Of a stretch of 64,000 nucleotides of DNA, positions 18,459-27,194 are shown piece by piece. The notes under the pieces were generated by a model. That model was not told the origin of the DNA. It made no database searches and worked only from the letters and a program-made list of their open reading frames with translations. The stretch covers positions 186,001 to 250,000 of the forward strand of contig CABDWT010000001.1 in the NCBI GenBank assembly GCA_901456055.1, in the 5' to 3' direction. Source of the stretch: Phytobacter ursingii (lineage in GTDB: Bacteria; Pseudomonadota; Gammaproteobacteria; Enterobacterales; Enterobacteriaceae). Numbering within the stretch: position 1 is the first letter of the stretch; the number at the start of each line of letters is the position of its first letter. A program made the translations under genes and the position numbers.

Positions 18459-18598
18459 CGATCTCGTGATTTAAATTGTTTGCTGTGCTGGTCGTCGAGT
18501 GCTGAATACAGATTTTCCGCAATAAGTTCGCTGTATTTTCTGTGCCCGACAGACCAGCCAGGCCGTGCAGCAGCACTGAGAAGAGTAGAGGAGCATTG

Positions 18599-19510
18599 AT
18601 GGCAACCACTATTCCTACTTATGCATTATACGGTGAGCAGTCTGGGCTAAGTTGGGAGAATTTTTTCAACGTTGAGATGATCTCCCTGCGTTCAAAGGAT
18701 CTGAACTGGCGGGCAAGTCCGCATGTACATGATTCGTTGATCCAGGTGCTCTTTATCCAGAGAGGGCAGGTCGAAGTACTGATGAACTGCACGCGACAAC
18801 TGGCCAAAGCCCCTTGCCTGATTCTTGTCCCCGCCCAGACCGTTCATGGTTTTCATTACACGCCAGATACCGAGGGCCTCACCATTACGGCTTCGCAGAG
18901 ACCGCTTGAGTCGGTCATGAGCGTGCTGGCACCAGATATCCTCAAACTGGTGCACAAACCGTGCATTATTCCGTTGGAGTATTTCCCCGAAGAGAAGGAT
19001 GTTATCTGGGAGTTTTATTATTCCATGTTGAATGAATTACGCGTGCCAATGATTAATCAGACCGCAATGTGCGCCTCGCTGTTTATTTCCATGTTTGTCC
19101 ATCTCTCACGGATTACTGAGCCCGGTCTCGGCGATCAGCAGATGGATAATTCGTCGCGCAAGGCATCGCAGATCAACAAATTTCTCGCTATCGTCGACCA
19201 GAAATTTCGCCAGCGGCTGACGGTGAATGATTACTCCTGCGAAATGGGGATGTCGCCCGGGCATCTCTCGCGCCTGTGCCGTTTAACGCTGGGAATGTCG
19301 AGCCTGGATGTGATTAACATGCGGGTTATTCAGGAAGCGCAGCGCGAACTGGTATATACCTCGAAGACCATCAAACAACTTGCCGCCTTTCTGGGATTTA
19401 ACGATGAAGCCTATTTTACCCGTTTCTTTCATAAACATACTGGCGTGAGTCCCAGTCAGTTTCGGGAACGGGCCGTGCGGGAAATTGCGATGGGGGAAGA
19501 GTACCTTTAA
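18599..19510 (+). CDS. AraC-family transcriptional regulator
   Basis: Probable activator of this cluster. 303 residues from MATTIPTYAL, start chosen for GAGGAG eight bases upstream; a 57-bp in-frame extension is unsupported. N-terminal cupin-type sensor domain (HVHDSLIQVLFIQRG, APCLILVPAQTVHGF; about residues 30-110) and C-terminal double helix-turn-helix (about 200-295) with VNDYSCEMGMSPGHLSRLCR and IKQLAAFLGFNDEAYFTRFFHKHTGVSPSQFR. The layout resembles regulators of aromatic-acid genes and YdiP of the E. coli ydi locus. It lies 140 bp after the CoA-transferase and may have its own promoter. Confidence 0.88.
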   Translation: MATTIPTYALYGEQSGLSWENFFNVEMISLRSKDLNWRASPHVHDSLIQVLFIQRGQVEVLMNCTRQLAKAPCLILVPAQTVHGFHYTPDTEGLTITASQRPLESVMSVLAPDILKLVHKPCIIPLEYFPEEKDVIWEFYYSMLNELRVPMINQTAMCASLFISMFVHLSRITEPGLGDQQMDNSSRKASQINKFLAIVDQKFRQRLTVNDYSCEMGMSPGHLSRLCRLTLGMSSLDVINMRVIQEAQRELVYTSKTIKQLAAFLGFNDEAYFTRFFHKHTGVSPSQFRERAVREIAMGEEYL

Positions 19511-19520
19511 TTGTATTCAC

Positions 19521-19547
19521 CACATCCCGCCATAGCTGCGGGATGTG
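19521..19547. terminator. Hairpin between the AraC gene and ung
   Basis: Perfect 10-bp stem CACATCCCGC / GCGGGATGTG, 7-nt loop, in the 48-bp gap between convergent genes. No strong T-tract. Right border of the accessory block. Confidence 0.6.
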
Positions 19548-19558
19548 AACCGTGATAG

Positions 19559-20248
19559 TTATTCACTCTCCGCCGGCAACACGGGCACCCAGTCAATCGG
19601 CGTCTCGCCGTGTTTTTCCAGCCACTCATTTGCCAGAACAAAGTGCTTACAACCAAAGAAGCCCCTGTGTGCTGATAACGGTGATGGGTGGGGCGCTTTC
19701 AACACATGGTGGCGTTTACCATCGATAATTGCCCCTTTCTTCTGTGCATGCGATCCCCAAAGTAAAAAGACCACGCCTTCACGGTGTTCATTGATCAGAC
19801 TGATCACTTTATCGGTGAAGGTCTCCCAGCCAAGGCTGGCATGGGAATGCGCCTGCCCGGCACGTACCGTTAAGACGGTATTGAGGAGTAGCACCCCCTG
19901 ATGTGCCCAACTTTCCAGATAACCATGCGTCGGGCGAACGAATCCGGGTATCGACTGTTCTAACTCTTTATACATATTAAGTAATGAGGGCGGGATGGCG
20001 ATGCCGGGACGTACCGAAAATGCCAGCCCATGGGCCTGGCCCGGACCGTGGTAGGGATCCTGACCAAGAATCACCACTTTAACGTTACCCAGTTCAGTAA
20101 AACGAAACGCATTGAAGACATCTTTTTGCGGCGGGTAGATTGTGACGCCGGACTGCCGTTCTGTCGCAACCGCGCTAAGGGTATTGATAAAGTAAGGCTG
20201 TTGTTTCTCTTCTGCCAGCACATCGTGCCATGTTAATGAGGTGGTCAT
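19559..20248 (-). CDS. ung: Uracil-DNA glycosylase
   Basis: Removes uracil from DNA in base excision repair. 229 residues as in E. coli. Water-activating motif [18 protein letters not shown] (D in QDPYH) near residue 63 and the DNA-binding loop [13 protein letters not shown] near 187-199. In E. coli it follows yfiF directly; here 13.6 kb intervene. Confidence 0.97.
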   Translation of the reverse strand: MTTSLTWHDVLAEEKQQPYFINTLSAVATERQSGVTIYPPQKDVFNAFRFTELGNVKVVILGQDPYHGPGQAHGLAFSVRPGIAIPPSLLNMYKELEQSIPGFVRPTHGYLESWAHQGVLLLNTVLTVRAGQAHSHASLGWETFTDKVISLINEHREGVVFLLWGSHAQKKGAIIDGKRHHVLKAPHPSPLSAHRGFFGCKHFVLANEWLEKHGETPIDWVPVLPAESE

Positions 20249-20387
20249 CCCGCTCTCCTGCTAATTCCAGTGACTGTAGCTTAACTGCTTCTTCCGCTGG
20301 CGCAAAATCGGCACGTAAAACAGCACGTTAAACACTTAAAAAAATTTGAAAATTTACAAAAATCTTAATAGCGGAAAAGTGGCTAAC

Positions 20388-20401
20388 TTGATGTAAAACA
20401 A
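20388..20401 (+). promoter_or_regulatory. Upstream FNR site of grcA
   Basis: TTGATGTAAAACAA, one mismatch in the right half to TTGAT-N4-ATCAA; exactly 53 bp upstream of the perfect site, matching the -93.5/-40.5 pair described for E. coli yfiD. Confidence 0.7.
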
Positions 20402-20440
20402 TAAATTCCGGCTATTACCTTTTTTATGGTGTGGTTTTTA

Positions 20441-20454
20441 TTGATTTTAATCAA
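20441..20454 (+). promoter_or_regulatory. Activating FNR site of grcA
   Basis: TTGATTTTAATCAA is a perfect FNR palindrome. Its centre is 40.5 bp before the inferred start at about 20488, with a -10 element TATATA at 20477-20482: a class II anaerobic promoter. Confidence 0.9.
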
Positions 20455-20563
20455 AGAATCAGGGGTGTGTGGAGGGTATATATACAGTCAAGCAACAATG
20501 GTTTTACCAATTGGCCGCAACAAGGCCGATCAAATCAAAAATAATGCCTAAGGGAGGCACATC

Positions 20564-20947
20564 ATGATTACTGGTATCCAGATTACTAAAGCGGCAAACG
20601 ATGATCTGTTGAACTCTTTCTGGTTGCTCGACAGCGAAAAAGGTGAAGCGCGCTGTGTTTGTGCCAAAGCCGGTTATTCCGAAGATGAAGTGGTTGCCCT
20701 GAGCAAACTGGGTGACATTGAATACCGTGAAATTCCGATGGAAGTGAAACCGGAAGTTCGTGTGGAAGGCGGTCAGCATCTGAACGTAAACGTGCTGCGT
20801 CGCGAAACGCTTCTTGATGCTGTTGAACATCCGGAAAAATACCCGCAGCTGACCATCCGTGTTTCTGGCTATGCCGTACGTTTCAATTCTCTGACGCCGG
20901 AACAGCAGCGCGACGTTATCGCTCGTACCTTTACTGAAAGCCTGTAA
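20564..20947 (+). CDS. grcA: Autonomous glycyl radical cofactor
   Basis: Small glycyl-radical protein that replaces the oxygen-damaged C-terminus of pyruvate formate-lyase. 127 residues, as E. coli YfiD. The radical-loop motif [20 protein letters not shown] is intact (radical Gly in SGYAVRF). Anaerobic induction is expected from the two FNR sites. A strong terminator follows. Confidence 0.97.
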   Translation: MITGIQITKAANDDLLNSFWLLDSEKGEARCVCAKAGYSEDEVVALSKLGDIEYREIPMEVKPEVRVEGGQHLNVNVLRRETLLDAVEHPEKYPQLTIRVSGYAVRFNSLTPEQQRDVIARTFTESL

Positions 20948-20968
20948 TTCGCAGGCTGTAGAAATAAA

Positions 20969-20995
20969 AACGCCGGGCTATCCCGGCGTTTTTTT
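20969..20995 (+). terminator. Rho-independent terminator of grcA
   Basis: Stem AACGCCGGG / CCCGGCGTT with loop CTAT, followed by seven Ts. Confidence 0.92.
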
Positions 20996-21005
20996 GTCTA
21001 TAGAA

Positions 21006-21028
21006 AACCCCCAGCTAGGCTGGGGGTT
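21006..21028 (+). terminator. IS200 left-end hairpin
   Basis: Perfect 10-bp stem AACCCCCAGC / GCTGGGGGTT with a 3-nt loop. In IS200 this structure is the TnpA recognition hairpin and also stops incoming transcription; here it follows the grcA terminator by 10 bp. Confidence 0.8.
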
Positions 21029-21063
21029 CCGGAAAGCTTTCAGCTTTAAGCCAGTTATTAAAA

Positions 21064-21132
21064 CCCCTTTTGATTTGTTAAAACACCTTGCGGTCTGGCA
21101 ACTGCAAAAGTTCAACAAGAAATCAAAAGGGG
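21064..21132 (+). promoter_or_regulatory. IS200 leader stem that masks the tnpA ribosome site
   Basis: Exact 13-bp inverted repeat CCCCTTTTGATTT / AAATCAAAAGGGG separated by 43 nt. The right arm includes the AGGGGG ribosome-binding site just before the tnpA ATG, so translation should be repressed, as known for IS200. Confidence 0.8.
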
Positions 21133-21138
21133 GTCCCA

Positions 21139-21597
21139 ATGGGGGACGAAAAGAGCTTAGCGCACACCCGATGGAACTGTAAATATCACATAGTTTTTGC
21201 GCCAAAATACCGAAGACAAGCGTTCTATGGAGAGAAACGTCTTGCGATAGGGAGCATTTTAAGAAAGCTGTGTGAGTGGAAAAATGTACGGATCCTGGAA
21301 GCTGAATGCTGCGCAGATCATATCCATATGCTTGTGGAAATCCCGCCCAAAATGAGCGTATCCGGCTTTATGGGATATCTGAAAGGGAAAAGCAGTCTGA
21401 TGCTTTATGAGCAGTTTGGCGATCTGAAATTCAAATACAGGAACAGGGAGTTCTGGTGCCGGGGATACTACGTAGATACGGTAGGGAAGAACACGGCGAA
21501 GATACAAGAATACATAAAGCACCAGCTTGAAGAGGATAAAATGGGCGAGCAGTTGTCGATCCCTTATCCGGGTAGCCCGTTTACGGGCCGTAAGTAA
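21139..21597 (+). CDS. tnpA: IS200 TnpA transposase (Y1 HUH)
   Basis: Single-strand transposase. 152 residues from MGDEKSLAHTRWNCKYHIVF, the standard IS200 length; an in-frame upstream start is excluded by the leader structure. HUH motif seen as HIHML (residues about 62-66, after CCAD) and catalytic Tyr in FWCRGYYVDTVG. The frame is intact, so the element may be active. Confidence 0.93.
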   Translation: MGDEKSLAHTRWNCKYHIVFAPKYRRQAFYGEKRLAIGSILRKLCEWKNVRILEAECCADHIHMLVEIPPKMSVSGFMGYLKGKSSLMLYEQFGDLKFKYRNREFWCRGYYVDTVGKNTAKIQEYIKHQLEEDKMGEQLSIPYPGSPFTGRK

Positions 21598-21678
21598 CGA
21601 AGTTTGATGCAAATGTCAGATCGTATGCGCCTGTTAGGGCGCGGCTGGTAACAGAGCCTTATAGGCGCATCCGAAAAA

Positions 21679-21697
21679 CCTCCGGCTATGCCGGAGG
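21679..21697 (-). terminator. Hairpin at the srmB 3' end / IS200 right end
   Basis: CCTCCGGC / GCCGGAGG with 3-nt loop. Read on the minus strand, as srmB transcripts do, the stem is followed by TTTTT, a good intrinsic terminator 8 bp after the srmB stop. Confidence 0.7.
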
Positions 21698-21704
21698 ATA
21701 TTTA

Positions 21705-23039
21705 TTACTCTTCTTTATTTTGTTGCTCTGCCGTGGCGGCGCTTGGCTTACGGCGCTTACCAATATTTTTGGTATCGCGATGGCGCTGTTTAACGCGCGG
21801 CTTCTCTTTTTCTTTCTCTTTTTTCTTCTCTGCACGCTTAGCCAGCACTTTCTTCGACGGCTTGCCGGTCATTTTTTCGCTCGGCGCGCGCGTAGTGGGG
21901 CGCAGTTCATCAATCACGCGTATTTTCAGCGGCTCTTCAACGTAGCGACCAATCTTCTGCAACAGCAGATGATCGTGGGTTTCGACCAGTGAAATCGCGG
22001 TCCCTTTGCGTCCCGCGCGACCGGTACGGCCGATGCGGTGCAGATAGGTGTCGCCACTGCGCGGCATATCAAAGTTAAAGACGTGGCTCACATCAGGAAT
22101 GTCGATACCACGGGCAGCGACATCGGTGGCAACCAGTACATTAACGCGACCGTCAGTCAGACGCTTGATGCCTTCAACGCGTTTCGCCTGCGCCATCTCG
22201 CCTTCGAGATAGCAGTTGTTGATACCCGCTGCACGCAACTGCTCCGCCAGTTCATGTACACGCTCGCGTTTGCGCACGAAGACGATCGAACGGGTCACAC
22301 CGTCTTGCTTGAGCAAATGCTTGAGCAGTTCCAGCTTATGTTCGTAGTTGTCCGCGCGGTAGTACCACTGGTGGATCTTTTTACGTTCGCGGGTGGACGG
22401 CGTTGCAGAGACTTCAACCGGATCTTCCAGCAGACGCTCGGCGAAATCTTTGATCGCTTCCCCTTCCAGCGTGGCCGAGAACAGCATGGTCTGTTTGCGC
22501 CAGCGAGTTTCGCCTGAAATGTGCTCGATGTCCTGCGCAAAGCCCAGATCCAGCATACGATCCGCTTCATCAAGGATCAGTGTTTCGACGGCACGGCAGT
22601 CAAAATTCTCTTCTTTAATGTATTGCAGCAGTCGGCCTGTGGTTGCGACCACGATATCCTGGTTTTCGCTGAACACTTCGGCATGGTTCATATAGGCCAC
22701 GCCGCCAGTAATAGTCGCGATATCCAGATGGGTATTTTTTGCCAGTTCGCGGGCGTGGTCGGCAACCTGCATCGCCAGTTCGCGGGTCGGCGTCAGGATG
22801 AGAATACGCGGCGGGCCAGATTTCTTACGCGGGAAGTCCAGCAGGTGCTGCAACGCTGGCAGCAAATATGCCGCCGTTTTACCCGTACCGGTCGGCGCTG
22901 AGCCAAGTACATCACGCCCTTCAAGCGCAGGCGGAATGGCGGCGGCCTGGATGGCGGTCGGGCGTGTGAAACCTTTCTCCTGGAGCGCGTCCAGTAGGCT
23001 GTCGTCGAGTTCGAGTTCGGAAAAAGTCGTTACAGTCAT
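21705..23039 (-). CDS. srmB: ATP-dependent RNA helicase SrmB
   Basis: DEAD-box helicase of early 50S ribosome assembly. 444 residues. Motifs in order: Q motif (FTRPTAIQAAAIP), SAPTGTGKT, PTRELAMQ, TTGRLLQYI, LDEADRMLDLGF, FSATLEG, then helicase C domain with VATDVAARGIDIPDV and HRIGRTGRAGRKG. C-terminal basic tail rich in K/E (about 385-444). The stop codon is at the right edge of the IS200 element; the tail ends NKEE as in relatives, so no residues seem lost. Confidence 0.96.
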   Translation of the reverse strand: MTVTTFSELELDDSLLDALQEKGFTRPTAIQAAAIPPALEGRDVLGSAPTGTGKTAAYLLPALQHLLDFPRKKSGPPRILILTPTRELAMQVADHARELAKNTHLDIATITGGVAYMNHAEVFSENQDIVVATTGRLLQYIKEENFDCRAVETLILDEADRMLDLGFAQDIEHISGETRWRKQTMLFSATLEGEAIKDFAERLLEDPVEVSATPSTRERKKIHQWYYRADNYEHKLELLKHLLKQDGVTRSIVFVRKRERVHELAEQLRAAGINNCYLEGEMAQAKRVEGIKRLTDGRVNVLVATDVAARGIDIPDVSHVFNFDMPRSGDTYLHRIGRTGRAGRKGTAISLVETHDHLLLQKIGRYVEEPLKIRVIDELRPTTRAPSEKMTGKPSKKVLAKRAEKKKEKEKEKPRVKQRHRDTKNIGKRRKPSAATAEQQNKEE

Positions 23040-23169
23040 GATCTACCTCTGTGTGGGGCGCTGATTATAGACGTTACGGCTGCAATCTTCATCTGTTTGT
23101 AAGCTTATTACTTTTCCGGCGCTTTGCTTTCACCTATGCTACGTCTGTTTACGTATAGAGGTTGTAAAG

Positions 23170-23907
23170 ATGCCCCACCAGAAGGCGCAGTTGCGCCGCG
23201 ATGGTTTCACATTTAAAGCATTTTTTGTTGCACACGATCGTTGCGCCATGAAAGTCGGCACAGACGGCATCTTACTCGGTGCGTGGTCGCCTGTTTCGCA
23301 AGCGAAAAGGGTGCTGGATATTGGCACTGGCAGCGGGCTGGTGGCGCTGATGTTGGCGCAGAGAACAACCGATTCGGTTATCATCGATGCGGTGGAACTC
23401 GATGAGCAGGCGGCCGCACAGGCGCAGGAGAATGGCCAGGCGACGCCCTGGGCCGATCGTTTTCATGTCCATCATGCCGATATTCGCGACTGGTGCGCGG
23501 GGCAAACGGCACGCTACGATCTGATTGTCAGCAACCCGCCTTTCTTTGCGCAGGGCGTGCAATGTGCGACCCCGGAGCGTGAGCAGGCACGTTATACCAC
23601 GACTCTCGATCATACGGTGCTACTGGACTGTGCGGCATCGCTTATCACCGAAGACGGTTTCTTTTGCGTGATCCTTCCGGTGGACGTGAACGAAGCCTTT
23701 GCCCAAAAAGCACAGGGCATAGGCTGGCACTTGCGGTTACGTACGGATGTGGCGGAGTATGAAAATCGCCCGCCCCACCGCGTATTAATGGCCTTTTCGC
23801 CAACGCCGGGTGAATGCTTCACCGACTGGCTGGCGATCCGCGGCGCCGATCAGCATTATTCTGAAAGTTACACCGCGCTCACTCAGGCTTTCTATTTATT
23901 CATGTAA
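23170..23907 (+). CDS. trmN6: tRNA1(Val) (adenine(37)-N6)-methyltransferase (YfiC)
   Basis: Class I SAM methyltransferase making m6A37 in tRNA-Val. 245 residues, as in E. coli. SAM motif [17 protein letters not shown] (about 48-64) and catalytic SNPPFF (about 122-127; E. coli has NPPYY). Divergent from srmB; its 3' end overlaps the convergent nadB end by 16 bp. Confidence 0.94.
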   Translation: MPHQKAQLRRDGFTFKAFFVAHDRCAMKVGTDGILLGAWSPVSQAKRVLDIGTGSGLVALMLAQRTTDSVIIDAVELDEQAAAQAQENGQATPWADRFHVHHADIRDWCAGQTARYDLIVSNPPFFAQGVQCATPEREQARYTTTLDHTVLLDCAASLITEDGFFCVILPVDVNEAFAQKAQGIGWHLRLRTDVAEYENRPPHRVLMAFSPTPGECFTDWLAIRGADQHYSESYTALTQAFYLFM

Positions 23908-25511
23908 GTGCGTGGCGACAAAACCGTTGGGCCGGATTCAGGCAACGGATCCGGATAATCCAGCGTGTAGTGCAAGCCGCGGCTTTCCTTGCGTTCCATA
24001 GCGCAGCGCACGATAAGCTCCGCCACCTGCACCAGGTTACGTAGCTCCAGCAAATTGTTCGACACGCGGAAATTGGCGTAGTACTCGTCAATTTCCTGCT
24101 GGAGTAAGGTAATCCGACGTAAGGCCCGCTCCAGACGTTTGGTGGTGCGCACAATGCCCACGTAATCCCACATAAACAAGCGCAGCTCATGCCAGTTATG
24201 CTGGAGAATCACACGCTCATCGGCATCATCGACGCGGCTTTCGTCCCACGCGGGAAGCGCCGGGGCAGGGCGGGTCATGCCGATTCGACGATCAATATCT
24301 TCTGCCGCCGACCAGCCGTAAACCAGACATTCGAGCAGCGAATTGGACGCCATTCGGTTGGCGCCATGCAGGCCCGTGTAGCTGACCTCGCCAATCGCAT
24401 ACAAGCCATCGACATCGGCCCGGCCGTGTTCGTCCACCATGACACCGCCGCAGGTGTAATGCGCAGCAGGCACGATAGGAACCTGATCTTTGGTTAAATC
24501 GATACCCAGACCCAGCAATTTTTCATAGATCATCGGGAAATGATGGCGGATAAATGCCTCTGGCTTGTGGCTGATGTCGAGATACATACAATCAACCCCC
24601 AGACGTTTCATCTCATGATCGATGGCGCGGGCGACAACATCGCGCGGTGCCAGTTCGCCGCGAGGGTCGAAATCGGGCATAAAGCGTGTGCCGTCCGGAC
24701 GTTTAAGATGTGCGCCTTCACCGCGCAGCGCTTCGGTTAGCAAGAAATTGCGTGCCTGCGGGTGAAACAGCGCGGTTGGGTGAAACTGATTGAACTCCAG
24801 ATTTGCCACACGACATCCGGCGCGCCATGCCATGGCGATACCATCGCCGGAGGCGATATCCGGGTTAGTGGTGTACTGGTACACCTTCGATGCGCCGCCC
24901 GTAGCCAGCACGACGGCTTTTGCATGGCAGGTTTCCACAATCTCTTTATTACGATTCCAGATCCATGCGCCGACGACGCGACGCGTGCCGGGCAGGCCGA
25001 TTTTATCGGAAACAATTAAATCCACCGCGTTGCTGCGTTCAATAATATGAATGTTTGGATGATTCAGCGCTTTGCTGACCAGGGTATTTTCGACCTCTTT
25101 TCCGGTGGCATCGGCGGCATGCAGAATGCGGCGGTGGCTATGGCCGCCTTCGCGGGTCAGGTGATAACTTTCGCTTCCTTCTGCATCAACCTGCGTATCG
25201 AACGCCACGCCCTGGTCGATTAGCCACTGCACGCACTGGCGGGCGTTACTGGCAACAAACTCTGCCGCCTGACGTTCGACAATGCCTGCCCCGGCAATCA
25301 GCGTGTCTTCGACGTGAGACTCAACGCTGTCGGTTTCATCAAACACGGCGGCAATACCGCCCTGTGCGTAAAAAGTTGAGCCTTCATTCACCGGCCCTTT
25401 GCTTAACACGATAACGTTGTGACGTTCAGCGAGGCGCAGAGCAACAGACAGGCCCGCGGCGCCGCTGCCAATGACCAGCACGTCGCAAGTAAGTTCGGGG
25501 GTTGTTTTCAT
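23892..25511 (-). CDS. nadB: L-aspartate oxidase
   Basis: FAD enzyme oxidising L-aspartate to iminoaspartate, first step of de novo NAD synthesis. 539 residues. FAD-binding [19 protein letters not shown] near the N-terminus, [15 protein letters not shown], the active-site region [14 protein letters not shown] and [39 protein letters not shown]. Divergent from rpoE. Confidence 0.96.
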   Translation of the reverse strand: MKTTPELTCDVLVIGSGAAGLSVALRLAERHNVIVLSKGPVNEGSTFYAQGGIAAVFDETDSVESHVEDTLIAGAGIVERQAAEFVASNARQCVQWLIDQGVAFDTQVDAEGSESYHLTREGGHSHRRILHAADATGKEVENTLVSKALNHPNIHIIERSNAVDLIVSDKIGLPGTRRVVGAWIWNRNKEIVETCHAKAVVLATGGASKVYQYTTNPDIASGDGIAMAWRAGCRVANLEFNQFHPTALFHPQARNFLLTEALRGEGAHLKRPDGTRFMPDFDPRGELAPRDVVARAIDHEMKRLGVDCMYLDISHKPEAFIRHHFPMIYEKLLGLGIDLTKDQVPIVPAAHYTCGGVMVDEHGRADVDGLYAIGEVSYTGLHGANRMASNSLLECLVYGWSAAEDIDRRIGMTRPAPALPAWDESRVDDADERVILQHNWHELRLFMWDYVGIVRTTKRLERALRRITLLQQEIDEYYANFRVSNNLLELRNLVQVAELIVRCAMERKESRGLHYTLDYPDPLPESGPTVLSPRTYMNK

Positions 25512-25936
25512 GATGGTGTGTTTAATTTACTAAACAAGGTTCAGGCAGCATAGCACCCTGCAAGGCCACAATGCAGTTATTTTTTTGTGTTTTGTACTAA
25601 TGGCTAAACATAGCGAGAATGCATGATGAGCACAGCCGCCAGAAAATCGTTATCTGGCAGATTGTTAGTCAATATGGATTAGGTGATGAAAAAAAGGCTA
25701 TGTTGCGTTACTCTCTGGCGGTCCTGGGGCTTTTTACTCGGAAAACGCCCGCTACAGAGTTTGTAGACTTATAATGAGTCATAATGAAAAGTCTGCAGAA
25801 CGATTCACAAAAACAAAGGCGTAACGGAACTTTTTACTGAACCTTCGCTCTAAATGGCTGCTTGCTCATATAGTGCAGTTTTGGAGTGGCGTTTCATTTA
25901 CGCGTGGAAATAGGTTTTGGGGAGATTTTACCTCGG
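25512..25936. promoter_or_regulatory. nadB-rpoE divergent region
   Basis: 425 bp. It holds the nadB promoter (not resolved), several A/T-rich possible rpoE promoters between 25620 and 25800, and the sigma-E autoregulated promoter at 25826-25853. A 19-codon open frame (25854-25913) lies where E. coli has the rseD leader frame, but ends before rpoE. GGGGAG at 25919-25924 serves the rpoE start. Confidence 0.65.
25826..25853 (+). promoter_or_regulatory. Sigma-E promoter of rpoE
   Basis: -35 GGAACTT (25826-25832), 16-bp spacer, -10 TCTAA (25849-25853): an exact match to the sigma-E consensus, so sigma-E activates its own operon as in E. coli. Confidence 0.92.
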
Positions 25937-26512
25937 ATGAGCGAGCAGTTAACGGATCAGGTCCTTGTTGAGAGGGTCCAGAAAGGAGATCAGAAGGCGT
26001 TTAACTTACTGGTGGTTCGCTACCAGCATAAAGTGGCGAGTCTGGTTTCCCGCTATGTGCCTTCTGGCGACGTGCCTGATGTCGTACAAGAGTCATTTAT
26101 TAAGGCTTATCGCGCGCTGGACTCGTTCCGGGGAGATAGTGCTTTTTATACCTGGCTATATCGTATCGCTGTGAATACAGCAAAAAATTATCTGGTTGCT
26201 CAGGGACGCAGGCCGCCATCAAGTGATGTCGACGCGATTGAAGCAGAAAACTTCGAAAGTGGCGGTGCGCTGAAAGAAATTTCGAACCCTGAGAACTTAA
26301 TGTTGTCAGAAGAACTGAGACAAATCGTTTTCCGTACTATTGAGTCGCTCCCGGAAGATTTACGCATGGCAATTACGTTACGGGAGTTGGATGGTCTGAG
26401 CTATGAAGAGATAGCCGCTATCATGGATTGCCCGGTAGGTACAGTGCGTTCACGTATCTTCCGAGCGCGGGAAGCTATTGATAATAAAGTTCAACCGCTT
26501 ATCAGGCGTTGA
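25937..26512 (+). CDS. rpoE: RNA polymerase sigma-E factor
   Basis: ECF sigma factor of the envelope stress response. 191 residues from MSEQLTDQVL (family start); the frame stays open upstream to a GTG at 25886 without support. Region 2 (FNLLVVRYQHKVASLVSRYV ... DVVQESFIKAYRALDSFRGDSAFYTWLYRIAVNTAKNYL) and region 4 (LDGLSYEEIAAIMDCPVGTVRSRIFRAREAI) are complete. First gene of rpoE-rseA-rseB-rseC. Confidence 0.97.
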   Translation: MSEQLTDQVLVERVQKGDQKAFNLLVVRYQHKVASLVSRYVPSGDVPDVVQESFIKAYRALDSFRGDSAFYTWLYRIAVNTAKNYLVAQGRRPPSSDVDAIEAENFESGGALKEISNPENLMLSEELRQIVFRTIESLPEDLRMAITLRELDGLSYEEIAAIMDCPVGTVRSRIFRAREAIDNKVQPLIRR

Positions 26513-26543
26513 CGATAGCGGGATACTGGAAAAGGTATTAGGC

Positions 26544-27194
26544 ATGCAGAAAGAACAACTTTCCGCTTTAATGGACGGTGAAACCCTGGATAGGGAGCTG
26601 CTCTCTGAGCTGTCTCACGATCCTGAAATGCAGAAAACCTGGGAGAGCTATCATCTCATTCGCGACGCTATGCGCGGTGACACAGCGGATGTTCTCCACT
26701 TCGATATCTCTGCCCAAGTTATGGCCGCGATTGAAAATGAGTCTGTTCAACCGACGACACCATTGATCCCTGAGGCCCAGCCTGCGCCGCATCAGTGGCA
26801 GAAAATGCCGTTCTGGACAAAAGTCCGTCCGTGGGCAAGTCAATTGACGCAAATGGGTGTGGCTGCATGCGTATCGCTTGCAGTTATCGTGGGTGTCCAG
26901 CACTATAATGGTCAGTCTGAATCCACCCAGCAGCCAGAAGCGCCAGTGTTTAATACACTGCCGATGATGGGCAAAGCCAGCCCGGTAAGTCTGGGGGTTC
27001 CGGCTGATGCAACGGCGGATGTCGGTCAGCAACAGCAGGTGCAGGAACAGCGTCGCCGTATTAACGCCATGTTGCAGGACTACGAACTGCAACGTCGTCT
27101 GCACTCCGAACAGCTTAAGTTTGAACAGGCACAAACGCAGCAGGCTGCTGTGCAAGTGCCAGGAAATCAAACGTTAGGAACCCAATCGCAGTAA
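26544..27194 (+). CDS. rseA: Anti-sigma-E factor RseA
   Basis: Inner-membrane protein that binds sigma-E through its cytoplasmic N-terminus (about 1-95) and is cleaved by DegS and RseP. 216 residues from MQKEQLSALMDGE, the E. coli length. One membrane segment near residues 100-120 (MGVAACVSLAVIVGV), then a Gln-rich periplasmic domain ending in a region that contacts RseB. Its stop overlaps the rseB start by one base. Confidence 0.95.
   Translation: MQKEQLSALMDGETLDRELLSELSHDPEMQKTWESYHLIRDAMRGDTADVLHFDISAQVMAAIENESVQPTTPLIPEAQPAPHQWQKMPFWTKVRPWASQLTQMGVAACVSLAVIVGVQHYNGQSESTQQPEAPVFNTLPMMGKASPVSLGVPADATADVGQQQQVQEQRRRINAMLQDYELQRRLHSEQLKFEQAQTQQAAVQVPGNQTLGTQSQ

Larger units (their letters stand above)
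20249..20563. promoter_or_regulatory. ung-grcA divergent region
   Basis: 315 bp without a gene. It holds the grcA promoter with two FNR sites (listed separately), a long A/T-rich stretch 20330-20410, and the short ung leader. The grcA leader runs from about 20488 to a GGGAGG ribosome site at 20551-20556. Confidence 0.7.
21003..21708 (+). mobile_element. IS200 element (IS200/IS605 family)
   Basis: About 706 bp, close to the usual IS200 length. It has the IS200 left-end hairpin (21006-21028), the leader stem (21064-21132), one TnpA gene and a right-end imperfect hairpin (about 21626-21670), then a GC-rich stem 21679-21697. There are no terminal inverted repeats or target duplication, as is normal for this family. 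The right boundary is uncertain by several bases because it meets the srmB stop codon. Confidence 0.85.

Noticed and set aside
21088-21138. Upstream start for IS200 tnpA
   Set aside because: It lies in the leader stem; the standard 152-residue TnpA starts at 21139 behind AGGGGG.
25524-25545. ACTAAACAAGG near the nadB start resembling half of the yph operator
   Set aside because: Only one arm matches and no inverted partner follows; probably chance.
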